Assembly: GCA_964017235.1 (NCBI GenBank) | Contig: OZ024934.1 | Coordinates: 91,850,706 to 91,914,705 of the forward strand | Direction of reading: 5' to 3' | From: Sabellastarte sp. h YS-2021 | Taxonomy: Eukaryota; Annelida; Polychaeta; Sabellida; Sabellidae | DNA length: 64,000 nt | In this document: piece after piece, positions 23,197 through 34,400 of the stretch | How positions within the stretch are numbered: the first letter of the stretch is position 1 | Layout of the letters: every line of letters begins with the position of its first letter | Made by a program: the position numbers and the translations under genes | The notes under the pieces: model-generated | What the model saw: the letters and a program-made list of their open reading frames with translations, nothing else | Told to the model about the DNA's origin: nothing | Databases searched by the model: none

Positions 23197-23654
23197 GCAG
23201 ACATTTATTTCACATTGCTTTCTCATATCTTAGCATTTTACAAATATATACATATATAAAACTTCAATAAAGCCATGCAACTTTAAATTCATGTAAGTTA
23301 TGTAATAGGACATTAGGAATTTTTAATATTTCCTGTTGCAAATGGCTTGCTTTGTCACCTTTAGATTGGGTGCATATTTCTTATTAAATCGATATAATAT
23401 TTCATGTTGTTAGTAATGCTTCTTTCGGGGCAGTAAACTCGTTTATTGCCCCGAAGTTGAGGGGGCTTCATAAGTTTCATTGAATATTCACTTAAGCTTT
23501 CTTTTCCTTGTGTATTAGGTGACAAGGTTATGAAGTTTATTGCTATGCTTTAATTGTATGACTTGTTGTGAAGATCTGTTACAAGAAATTAATAAAAAAT
23601 ATTTTAAACCCATATCATTTCTTATTCATCTTGGGCGGGGTCGCAGGGAAATGT
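23197..23654 (+). repeat. Split direct repeat B2 (right end)
   Basis: This is a second copy of the 458-bp B unit with no difference that I could find. It ends GGAAATGT, followed by flanking DNA AACGCTGTTG. It forms the 3' end of the element and includes the AATAAA and the hairpin (about 23424-23456). Confidence 0.9.
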
Positions 23655-24550
23655 AACGCTGTTGAATTCTACGTACATCATCCCTTCACGTACAAATGTA
23701 AACAAACGACTCGCGGTAAAATAAATGGTTAAAATATATATAAAATTTTTATTTCTAGCTTGATTTTAATAAATAGCATATCGTTTTAAAGCTTACAACA
23801 AATTGAAAGCATCTACAATGACAATCTCTCAATATTTCATAACAAAATTCCATGAAAATAGAGTGACAAAAATACTTACTTTTTTTACCCTAGATATCGC
23901 TATGTATGTTTCACTCATGGAACAGCCAACATGGCGTTGGACTTGAACAATTATAATTTGAGAAAAATCATACACTGGATACAAAAAAAAAATCAGAATC
24001 ATTTCATAGTCAAGGTCTCATCTTTGAGTGCTTTCTAGTTCAAAGTTAGGTTTGCATCAAGTCATTTGATCTTTACATGAATGTAACTTTCCAGTGCCGT
24101 GTGTGTAGTCAACTTTTTTATATAAAGTGGAGAAAATCATCCCAAAAATTTATAATGGAAATAACATTTATGTTAATCAATTCTGTCTATTGCATTCCGG
24201 AGAAACCACACTGGTTAGAAGATTATGGAATATTTCTGGGTGACACATTGCCTTGACGATTTTTTATGGTTTGAATTTCTCCTAAACAAGTAACACCTCC
24301 AAAGTATTATATTTCTCCATTTCTGAAAGAAAAACTTGGGATGTAGGAGCAAATTTTCCCAGCATAGAAAATGTATTACACACCACTGTAGTGGTATATA
24401 GTGGGAAGGAGACAACAATACCTGGATACCTCAGGCAATCAGATTGCAGTATTAGGTCACGTGACAGTTATCATGGTAACTGTGCACATGCACAATGGAG
24501 CATGCACGAGAGGATTTGCCAGTGAGAATAGGAGTTGATTGATGACATCA
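23655..24550. other. Flank right of the Ngaro-like element, no gene seen
   Basis: AT-rich sequence with no supported coding frame. Near 24462 a GTCACGTGAC palindrome precedes the tandem array. Confidence 0.45.
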
Positions 24551-24687
24551 CATATGCAAATGAGGGTAGCACAAAAGGTGACATATGAACATGAGGGCAG
24601 TGAAAAAAGTGAGATATGCAAATGAATATAGCGAAAAATTGAGATATGTAAATCAGGCTGGCGAAAAAGCCAAGTATGCAAATGATG
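24551..24687 (+). repeat. 31-bp tandem array, about 4.5 units
   Basis: Units begin CATATGCAAATGAGGG, CATATGAACATGAGGG, GATATGCAAATGAATA, GATATGTAAATCAGGC and GTATGCAAATGATG, at a spacing of 30-31 bp. Three of the five contain ATGCAAAT, the octamer bound by POU-type factors. The array ends about 60 bp before a decayed recombinase ORF, so it may be the leader or repeat region of that relic element. Confidence 0.8.
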
Positions 24688-24745
24688 TTTCAAAATTCAA
24701 AACATTATCAGAGAGCTCATTAACATAGTTTGTATATAATCAGTA

Positions 24746-24967
24746 GTGATCAGATCAGTAGCAACGACCTTTGCATTCGACAACAATGTCTCACTCCAAA
24801 ACATTATGTCTCATGGCCTATGTAGGCGCTCTTCTGTCTGGACGTACAGAATGCCTCTGTTGCCCCTTCCATCATTCCATCAACTTTTGCCTGCCGCATT
24901 CCACATTCCTTTTAGTTGGGCTTGGTGTGTTTTTTTTAAATTTGGCAATCTGCCTTTTAAATTTTAA
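24746..24967 (+). pseudogene. C-terminal relic of a second tyrosine recombinase
   Basis: The frame reads RSVATTFAFDNNVSLQNIM then SHGLCRRSSVWTY, collinear with RKSATTWAFHKGVPMQDIM and HHGTWSSDAVWRY of the intact ORF3. The HxxR histidine side is lost, and the sequence diverges after the Tyr. It is therefore the degraded 3' end of another element of the same order, not a duplicate of the intact one (identity is only moderate). The upstream ORFs are missing. Confidence 0.75.
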
Positions 24968-25303
24968 AAATCTTAATCTATCAGCTAATATGTAAATAAA
25001 ATTTTTCAAACCACCATTCTTTGCTTGCATTGACCTTGGCTTGACCTTGTAGGTCAAACTGGTTACTTTGGTTTAGCTACATGTATGGTATTTTGATGGT
25101 TACACAATAAAAGGCCTGACCTATATCAATAATTGGGGTCACACCTCATTGGTTTTTCATTTGGGGACCCCAGCACATTGTGTTCCCAGCTTTTGACATG
25201 AAAGGACGTGGAAAATTATTTGAACCCACCACCCTACCGAAAGTTATTAATACTTGTTCCAAACAGAAACAACAAAACATATAGGTTGTAAGTTTTACAA
25301 ATA

Positions 25304-25309
25304 TTTATT
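25304..25309 (-). promoter_or_regulatory. Likely polyadenylation signal of gene B
   Basis: AATAAA on the minus strand, 100 bp after the gene B stop codon. Another AATAAA lies at 25382-25387, only about 23 bp after the stop, which is close for a 3' end; the distal one is the more usual position. Confidence 0.5.
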
Positions 25310-25409
25310 TCATTCTATTACAAGTGCACTCATGCATAGATTACGAGAAGCCAGATCTTAGGACTGAAAAAAACATCAACTTTTATTCTTATTTCACCAG
25401 AAAGTTATT

Positions 25410-28400
25410 TTAGCATATAGCAGGCAAGTTTTTCAGTCTCCTCAGGTCACTACAGGTGAGGCAGCAGGTTTCCTGCACGTCCCTCTCATTACAAGCGGCA
25501 CTAAGGAAGTCTTCACCTCTCGCTATTATCTGAGTACAGCTGCAGCCTGGGCAAACGCTGAAGTCAAACCTCCCACCATAGTCCAAACATTCTGTCAATC
25601 AAGAGAGAAGTTTGACATTGAGCTTGAGCGAATTCAAAACAAATCATGTGAACAAGTGAATGGGAAGCCACAAAAAGTACAGAAACTGAATTATATCTTT
25701 TATACATTTAGTTCATTTGTTATGTGTTAATTCTGAATATATTATGTCCTATGTACAGGTCACTTGTTAGGTTAATGTCCTAAAGATGCCGAGTCAACAG
25801 TTGATTATATTCAATGGCACACTCACCATATTTTTGACCTGTGTCAATTATACCTTTCCTTAATTTGTAATTTTTAAGATGTTTTAACATCATTTCTTTT
25901 TTATCTCTACATTTATGGTATATAATTTTGTGTTTAAAATTTTTATGGTCATTCAGTTAAAATAAAAATTAAAACTACTTAAATTACACCTGAGAGTTTT
26001 TCTTTTGTTAAAAGTGTCTAAAATCTTTCATTGTTGGGCAGCTGTTCAACTCAGTGATTATGACCACACGTGGAAGCCTTTTTGACACATTTCAAAAGAA
26101 ACCCTTCTACTTTTATTTCAACCAAAATGATCATAAAACCCAAAAATACATATAAATAAAATATACAAATGAAGAGTAATGATGTTAAACAACATTTAAA
26201 AAATTTCAAATAAAAGAAGTGGTGTAATTTTAATAGGTTATAACCTGACAAGTGTCCAATATTAGAAAATAATGGATTATTGACTCGGACCTGGTAAACA
26301 ATCCATTATGTTTTAATATTGGACACTTACTTGGCCATTTACTAATACATAACAGCCAAAATAGACTGCACACCTGTACCAACATTTTCTATTTATACTG
26401 AGAAGGTACGTCTCACAAAATATGGTTGTATTTCACTTATACATAGTTCAAAATGGTGGATAAAAAAGTAAAACTTCCATCATTAGACATATACTGAAAA
26501 AAATATATCACTCATAGAATTTAACAATATAATAATACTCTTGCTACGCACTCGTGTGATATTGTTATCTTCCCTCATGACTGTTTGTGTATGTCATTCG
26601 GGAAGTTTTCTTATTTTAGTTTTAAATGTCATTCCATGCATAGGATGCAAAGTAAAGTACGTGTTTTAACACAGTGGCAAAAATAACTCCTATCAGTTGT
26701 CTCCAGTAATTTCAGTGTTTTTATAATTAATAACTGCTATATCAGTGATTATCACGAAACAGTTGTCAAGTATTTGAGGAGTGGATGCTTAAACGTGTAA
26801 AACTTACAAAAAACATAATAAATAATATATATTTCGCGCTTTCGGGGCTGTCAGTTTAAAAACCACATAACTTGGTCAGTTTAGGCTTACATCCCGGGTT
26901 AATTTTTTTCAACAAGGTTATACTCTAATATCAGTTTTAGTTCAAGGAAGACCTGTATATAAATAGTTTTAAAAGGAGTAATACAATTCAGCTAATACAT
27001 AGTGGTACAATAAAACACTTACGACAGTTTAGTCCCAGTCGTTTTCCTTTCGGGGTGACCCATACAGCATTGCAACTTTCACAGTAGTTGGGGCTACAAC
27101 ATGAATTTCCTTTTAGCATTGTTTGTCAGCAAAAAACATTTTATGTTCTCATTCTAGATATACAGTTTGAGCTGTAATTATCAACTTAATTTTCGCCCAC
27201 ATGTCACATTTGACTTAAATAACGGGGGTGGGTGGGAGTACACAGATTGATGCAGATTTTTACATACCAGTGCCCCTTATTATGGATACCTTTTGCCGAG
27301 TTGCACAAATAGTTAATGTGGTTTGCCCAAATATTATAAAAGCAATTGCATCCACATATAAAAAAACAGATATTTTAAAGTGTGATATACAAAAATACAA
27401 ACCCTTTTTAATTGAACAAAATCGCAAAACTTCTTCCATCATGATATCTACCTGCCCATAAAAGCTGGGAGAATTCTTAAAAATGTTATATTTAATGAGC
27501 TATAGATATGGTGTAGAATCAGCTTCAATTATATTATCTGATCAGTTTGTATTTTACCCTCATTGGTGTGCACTGTCAGTTACTTATGTTTAGTAATATC
27601 CAGATAATGTCACCCTCATTCATTTACGTGTATGTTGTGTCACTGGAGAAGGTTTCCAGGGAACTTGTACCAACAACCTCTCACTCAAGATGTCCATACT
27701 CTACCAGGTGAGCTATAAGAGAAAACCCTACTAGACAGGCCAGTAGTAGTGTGTTTGATACTTTTTGGGTTGCCACATACTATTGGGGAGGAAAAGAGCT
27801 TAATTAAATGAATTTTAAAAATTATTGCTAATTGTAATCATATTGTTTCAGTTATGTTGATAATTAAGAAGGCTAAAAATAATATATGGGAATTATACAA
27901 ATGAAGATGCACAGCAAAAAGCAGATACATATCAGTATGTGATTGTATGTAAGAACTAATGTTGTAACATACAAGTCTCTATACTCTGTTCAGTGTATTA
28001 TTTTCATGAGATTTCTATGCATTGCTGTCCTTTAGACAAATCTCATATTTTCAGTGTGAATTTTGATACAGCATTCCAGTGAAGTTACATGATCATTAAA
28101 ATATGCAGTGTTTATTTTAATACCATGCAGACCATGGTTCACAGGAAACAGGTTCCATAGAACTTAGGTCACATGACACAACTTATTAGGAAATGAAGTT
28201 GGAAAGCACAACTAAAATCTCTAAATTAGTCTTGAACCTAGGTCATGTGACCACCACTTCCTCTCACATTAGAGAGGTTCTAATGACTGACATCTTTGGC
28301 ATTCCAATGATTAATATAAAAGTATCTGCACATGCAGTCATAATTCAGAAGTAATAGGTAATAAGGAGAAGAAACAGTAGTAGCAGTAATAAGTAAGAAG

Positions 28401-31400
28401 TAGTGCAAGTAGCAGAAGAAGGGGCCGTTTTGTGCCAAAATACCACAAAAGTAGTAATACATGTGTTGATTGTGATGGTTGTATTCAGCACACAACTATG
28501 CATTTAGAGTGATATATATTATTACCATACAAATCATTAATCTTTTAGACTTACAGAGAGACAAAAATACTGCAAAACATCCAACTAAGGAAGGCTGTCA
28601 CCTCTTCGACTCCCGCAAGTGACAAAGTTGAGGACCTGTCCCAATATGACCCTGGCTGTTGAACCCCAACTTTGACCTTTGACTAGTGAAGGTTTCTCCA
28701 CTTGATCAATGACAATCGCGGACACAAGCATGTTAAGATAGTATCTTGTGTCAGTGAGTTTGATTGGTGATTTTTTTTTCAATAGGGCTTATGCTGAATT
28801 ACTTATGCTGAAAGTTGAGACTTTTGTCTTAACTTTCGCAGAAAAATTGCTAAGACCTTTGTCTTAGTCTTAGGGGTATTCACAAAGAAGTTAAGACCAG
28901 TCTTAGGCTTAAATAAGGGCTTAACTTTAAGACTGGTTGGTAGTGGGCTTAAATTTTGTAAAGAGGACTTAAATATGGCCGCCATAAACTTTTCACCACT
29001 TCAAAATTTTAAATGGCTGTAAATAAAGTATAATTATAGAGAACACCTCACTAAAGCAGTCTTTGGGAAGGTTTTATGTGGTAACAAGGTTTCCATTTCA
29101 AAACAGCACTTTTCCTTAGATAAAATGCGTTAAATGAAGGATATATGTCACCAATAGTATAGTTTGAATAGACAAGAAGGTCACATGACAAAGAAAACCA
29201 CTGTGGTTATTTGGACTTAGCTAAGTTACCCTTTGTGAATATGGTTTTAAGACAAAACTTAGCTGAGATAAAAGTCTTCACTTTAAGACTGGATTTAAGC
29301 CTAAGACCTGGCTAAGTCTAAGACTTTTCGTGAATACAAGCCCTGGACAGGGATTTCACTCCGCAAGTCCTTGTACTTACACACACACAGCATCTCTCCC
29401 TTCAGGGCATGTGGGACGAGGGGAACCATGACAGGGGTTGGTTGGACAATCCATGACAGACAACCCTTTACAGTCAGGCCCAGCTGGAAATATGACTTTT
29501 AATAAGATGGCAGAGCTTGAAACCAGAGGAGAAGATTACTAATAATCATACAAAGCTAGTACACAAATAAATATTAAATGTACAAATAACTGGGAAAAAC
29601 TGACACTTAAAATTATTTGTAAAAACTGATATAAAAATACAGAATACCAAAAGGGATACAGAAACAAAGGCTAATATAATTCAGTTAGCAAAATAAAAAC
29701 AAAACTGTTAGAAATGGGACTGAAGAAATGTTTTTGTAACATTTAATAGTCTACCATTTGTAAATTATGCTTTATATAAATTTATAAGGAAACATTTGCA
29801 AGCATGAATTGACTATCCGTACAGTCAAAATACATCTATACCTCAATAAAATAAGGGACTGTGTGGATAATAGGCAAGCCAAACTGTCCCGTAGGTTATT
29901 GATAATGAAGATGACACAATTCTCCCTTTCTTGAAAATTGTGGTTATATGCGAGTAAGGCTACCCTCATACACTCATTTGTTGTGGTTATATGTAAAGGA
30001 GTTTGTGGTTACATCAATAGAGAAAAGCTCCACTTTTTCTCATGCAGGGGCCGATTTCACTAAAGGACTTAAACTAAGTCCCTTTATTGGCTAAGTCTTG
30101 GACTTAAATCTAAGACTTTGGTCTTAGCTAGGTCTGGGGCTTAAATGGATTTCACAAAAGGGTTACTTAGCTAACTCCAAGCTTATCAAATGACCACAGT
30201 GGCTTTTTGTGTCATATGACCTTGAATATCCTTCATTTGATGCATTTTATCTACGGATAAGTGCTGTTTTAAAATAGAAAACCTTGTTACATCATATTAA
30301 CTTCCAAAAGACTACTTCAGTAAGGTGTTCTGTATAATTATACTTTATTTACAGCCATTTCAAATTTTGAAGAGGAGAAAAGTTTATGGCGGCCATTTTT
30401 AAATCCTCTTTACAAAATTTAAGCCCACTACCTCCCAGACTTAAAGTTAAGTCCACTGACTTAGCAATTTCATGGACTTAGCTGCTTTGTGAAATCCACT
30501 AAGTCTAAGACCACAGACTTAACATTCTGTTGACCAAAGTCTTAAATTTAAGTCTAAATCTGGACTTAAGTCCATTTGTGAAATCGGTCCCTGTAGTTAT
30601 GTCAGCTATGTCAAAGAGACCTGTATGACTGCTATGTTATTTACAGTATAATACCTATTATAATGTCTATTATTTTTTACTTAAGGATGCCTTTCAATTT
30701 AACATCCTTGTTATCATCCTTGCTGAGCCCACCAATATTAAGAAAGGTATCTACTCTTGTGACACACAGGACCAATTTAGATTCACCTGTTTGAATAACA
30801 CTGACATGAAAATATGGAATAAGAAATGAGTTTAAAATATACAGGACAACAGTAATTACTGAAGTGGCCATAATTGCTAAGCAAGAAGTATGGCACCACT
30901 AAAACATCATTATTCAGGAACTTGCCATATTTGTCATCAGTATTGTCACAGTCGATTTCCTTGCCATTGGCATCAAACCAGACAGCAAAACATCCTCCAC
31001 AGTAATCATCCCTGCAGATATATAATGATAGATGTACCTTATGCCATTGTAATTCAGATAGTTTCAGGCAAATCCACACCTATCCATCCTACCGAGAATT
31101 GATTACGTCAACTCTACTTACATGTAGAGTCGTAACACGACCCCACATATAACTGGAGATTTTCTAAAAAAAAGGCCTTCCTGTTGAATTAAAGTACATA
31201 AATGGCTAAACTTGATTATATTCGATATAAGGACACAGGGATTATGATATATAAGCCATTTCACACAACTTTTATAGTTAAAAGAACATTTTCAAGTTTT
31301 TGGAAAATTATTTTTTTTTTAAATGTTTATAAATGGGTAAACGCCATTTATTTTCGCTCAATAGTGTTTGCATGTTGAAGGCGAATGTAGCAAATTAGTT

Positions 31401-34400
31401 GGGGAAAAACTTGGGTGAATACATTTGTAGGTATTTGTATTTGAAGCAAATCTTCAGTTTTATATGGGGGTGTGCCACGTCTCTACACGCAAGTACAGTA
31501 GAGTAGTTGTAACCATGTCTGCATCTTATGGTGTGTAAAATAAACTGAATTCTAATGTGTGTGACTTTCTGTTAAAACCCTATACTCATTTGTATTTGGT
31601 CTTGCATTACATAATTTTGGGATAGTTAAATCTGGCCTTTTACAAATTAATGTGTCGTCAAAATTTCATCTTATACCATACTTATATGGAATAAGAAATG
31701 AGTTGTTGTGTGTCCGTCGAGGGAAGTAGCGTTTTTGAAAATTAACCGTTTTTCGTTGTAAACCTCACTATATATTCAACATTCTGCCTCTCCAAACTAT
31801 TATCATTCCCTAACAACAGTTAAACTTTCGTCATATACTTTAATTCTTCAACCAAATCTTTTCTATCTACACATTTTACTTAATTATCACTTAATTCCCC
31901 TAATTTCGCCCACATTTCCCCGTTATCGGCCCAATAATATACTACCTGCTTACACATTTCCTTCTAATTTTAAACACTTCCCCATTCTATTTTCCTACTT
32001 AAAACAACTTATAAAGTACTCCTTTCCTACATATGATGTTATTTTTTACAATTTCTGTTGTTTTTCTTGCCTGCTATATCTGTTTTTCACCACTATGGCA
32101 GCACTCAGATTGTCTGCCCCCCAGTTGTCAGTTTTTTTCAACCTCAATGTACACCAACCGCCTCCTGCCTACATTTTTTGTTCAAAAAGAACATCCATAT
32201 TCCATCGAAACTTCCACCTCTCAGCCTCCTTACACTTCTACTACTAGCTAGTGACATTAATCCAAACCCTGGTCCTCCTGATTGCATAAATTTCTCTTTT
32301 GCCAATGTTAGATCCCTCTCAAATAAATACTCATCCATACAAAAGTTTATCTTGGACAATAATACAGACGTGTTTGCCATGTCAGAAACCTGGATTCGCC
32401 CAGACGCTTCACAGGCGTATCTCAGCGATATCTCCCCACAGGGTCATACCCTTTTTCACCGACCTAGGGAGTCACGACGGGGTGGCGGAGTAGCTTTCCT
32501 GGTGAAAAACGAACTGCAAACCAGCTGCATACCTACAGATACTTATTCCTCTTTTGAAAACCTCCTTATTAAAATCTTACAAAACGAGTCCTGCCTTTTT
32601 CTCAATATATACAAACCCCCATCAACTAGCCCTGCAACCTTCTATGTCTTCTATGCAACAGTTTAATGCACTTCTTGAAAATATCTACCCTACTACAGAT
32701 AACTTGGTAATCATCGGTGACTTTAACATTCACATGGACACAAATTCCAACGACTCAAAAAATTTCGTGCTCTTTTGGGGTCCTTTGACCTCCTTCAAAA
32801 GGTAAATTTTCCTACCCACATCCTCGGACACACCATTGACTTAGTTCTCACCAAATCTAGAAACAACAACATTTCACACGTCCATGTCACCGAGGCCTTC
32901 TCCGATCACTTCTCCATAACATTCAAGGTCAATATCACCCCCCCAAAGACGAATCTCTGGAGACACCGTCACTTTCAGAAAATACCATAAAATCAATATG
33001 GAAGCCATGAGAAAGGATCTTCTCTCATCTGAACTTATTGTTGATCCCAAAAATAATTCTGATGCCTTGTACTCACAGTACCACTCCACTCTAACAACTC
33101 TCATTGACAAACATGCTCCTTCCATCACTAAACACGTCAGGTCCAAATATATCCCTGGGTGGGTAAATGACAGTGTTATTGCGGCAAAAGAAACGAAACG
33201 TCTCTTTGAACGCCTTTGACGCAAAAACAAATCCAGTTTCAACAGATCACAATATATCAAAAAGGTTCATATGTATAATAAAATCTGCATGAAAGCGAAA
33301 TCTGAATTCCTCAAATCCAGAATTCATGACAACCAAGATAATCCTCAGAAACTTTGGCAAACTTTAAACGACGTACTCCACAGATCCGCTGCAAAGGTAC
33401 TTCCCTCAGTAAATTCTCCTCAACTTTTAGCTAACAAATTTGTTGAATTTTTTACAGAAAAAATCACAAACATTCGTCAATCCTTCGCCAACTCTAATCC
33501 CCTTAAATACACCGACTCTGATCTCACACCGCCTGTTTCTCAGCTTTCTCCTCTGTTTCAGAAGATCAGGTAGCTAAAATCATCAAAAACTCCCCTAGCA
33601 AATCTTGCTCGCTTGATCCTTGGCCAACATTTCTTGTAATTGAGTTTTTAGATATCCTCATCACCCCTATCACATCAGTAATTAATGCATCATTCCGTGA
33701 AGGAAGCTGCCCTAAATTTTTCAAACAGGCCCATGTAACTCCACTCCTAAAAAAATCAACCCTTGATAGAGAAGTCCTTAAAAACTATAGGCCAGTCTCT
33801 AATTTAAACTTTGTTTCAAAGATCTTAGAGAGAGTGGTGTCGTCCCAACTCCTGTCTCACCTGGACGAGTCCTGTCTTTTGACTGGTTTCCAATCTGCCT
33901 ATAAAAGGTTCCATTCTATGGAAAGTGCCCTCCTAAATATACAGGATGATCTTTTCCTCAATATGTCTGAAGGCAGTACAACAGCCTTAACCCTCCTTGA
34001 TCTCTCTGCAGCTTTCGACACGATTGACCACTCGATCCTGTTCCATAGGTTACATGACTGCTATGGCATCAATGGCCTGGATCTGAGTTGGCTCGAGTCT
34101 TACTTGTCGGACAGGACTCAATCAGTCAAGGTAGGCTCTGTACTGTCACATCCCATGGTTTTGAAATTTGGGGTCCCGCAAGGCTCTGTCCTGGTGGGGC
34201 CACTCCTCTTTTCCATGTACACAAATCCACTCAGTTCAATTATTCAATCTCATAGGGGTATCAAACACCATTTTTATGCAGACGACACTCAGTTATACAT
34301 TACTCTTTCACCATCAAATTTCAGTCAGTCAATGACAGCTCTAACGGACTGCCTAAATGATATACAAAATTTCATGGCTGCAAATAAACTCAAATTAAAC

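Larger units (their letters stand above)
16484..23654 (+). mobile_element. Ngaro-like tyrosine-recombinase (DIRS-order) retrotransposon, apparently intact
   Basis: The element carries three consecutive open frames (Gag-like, RT-RNase H, tyrosine recombinase) between split direct repeats arranged A1 (16484-16667), ORFs, B1 (21781-22238), A2 (22237-22420), a 776-bp spacer, and B2 (23197-23654). Split direct repeats and the absence of a visible methyltransferase fit the Ngaro/PAT-like groups rather than DIRS1, which has inverted ends. The left flank ends ...AAAGT before GCGGG, the right end is ...AAATGT before AACGC, and the internal B1/A2 joint is AAATGTGCGGG. This fits recombination at a shared GT, without a target-site duplication. 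B1 and B2 look identical and A1 and A2 differ at one base, so insertion is recent. Confidence 0.9.

Noticed and set aside
24551..24687. CRISPR-like array
   Set aside because: Units are head-to-tail 31-bp tandem repeats without distinct unique spacers, in a eukaryotic setting.
27635..27730. A functional tRNA gene
   Set aside because: A and B boxes are present but the acceptor stem does not pair and the T arm is poor; better viewed as SINE head or pseudogene.
28585..28782. 65-codon minus-strand frame as a gene B exon
   Set aside because: It lacks the cysteine pattern and the known exons already join in frame without it.
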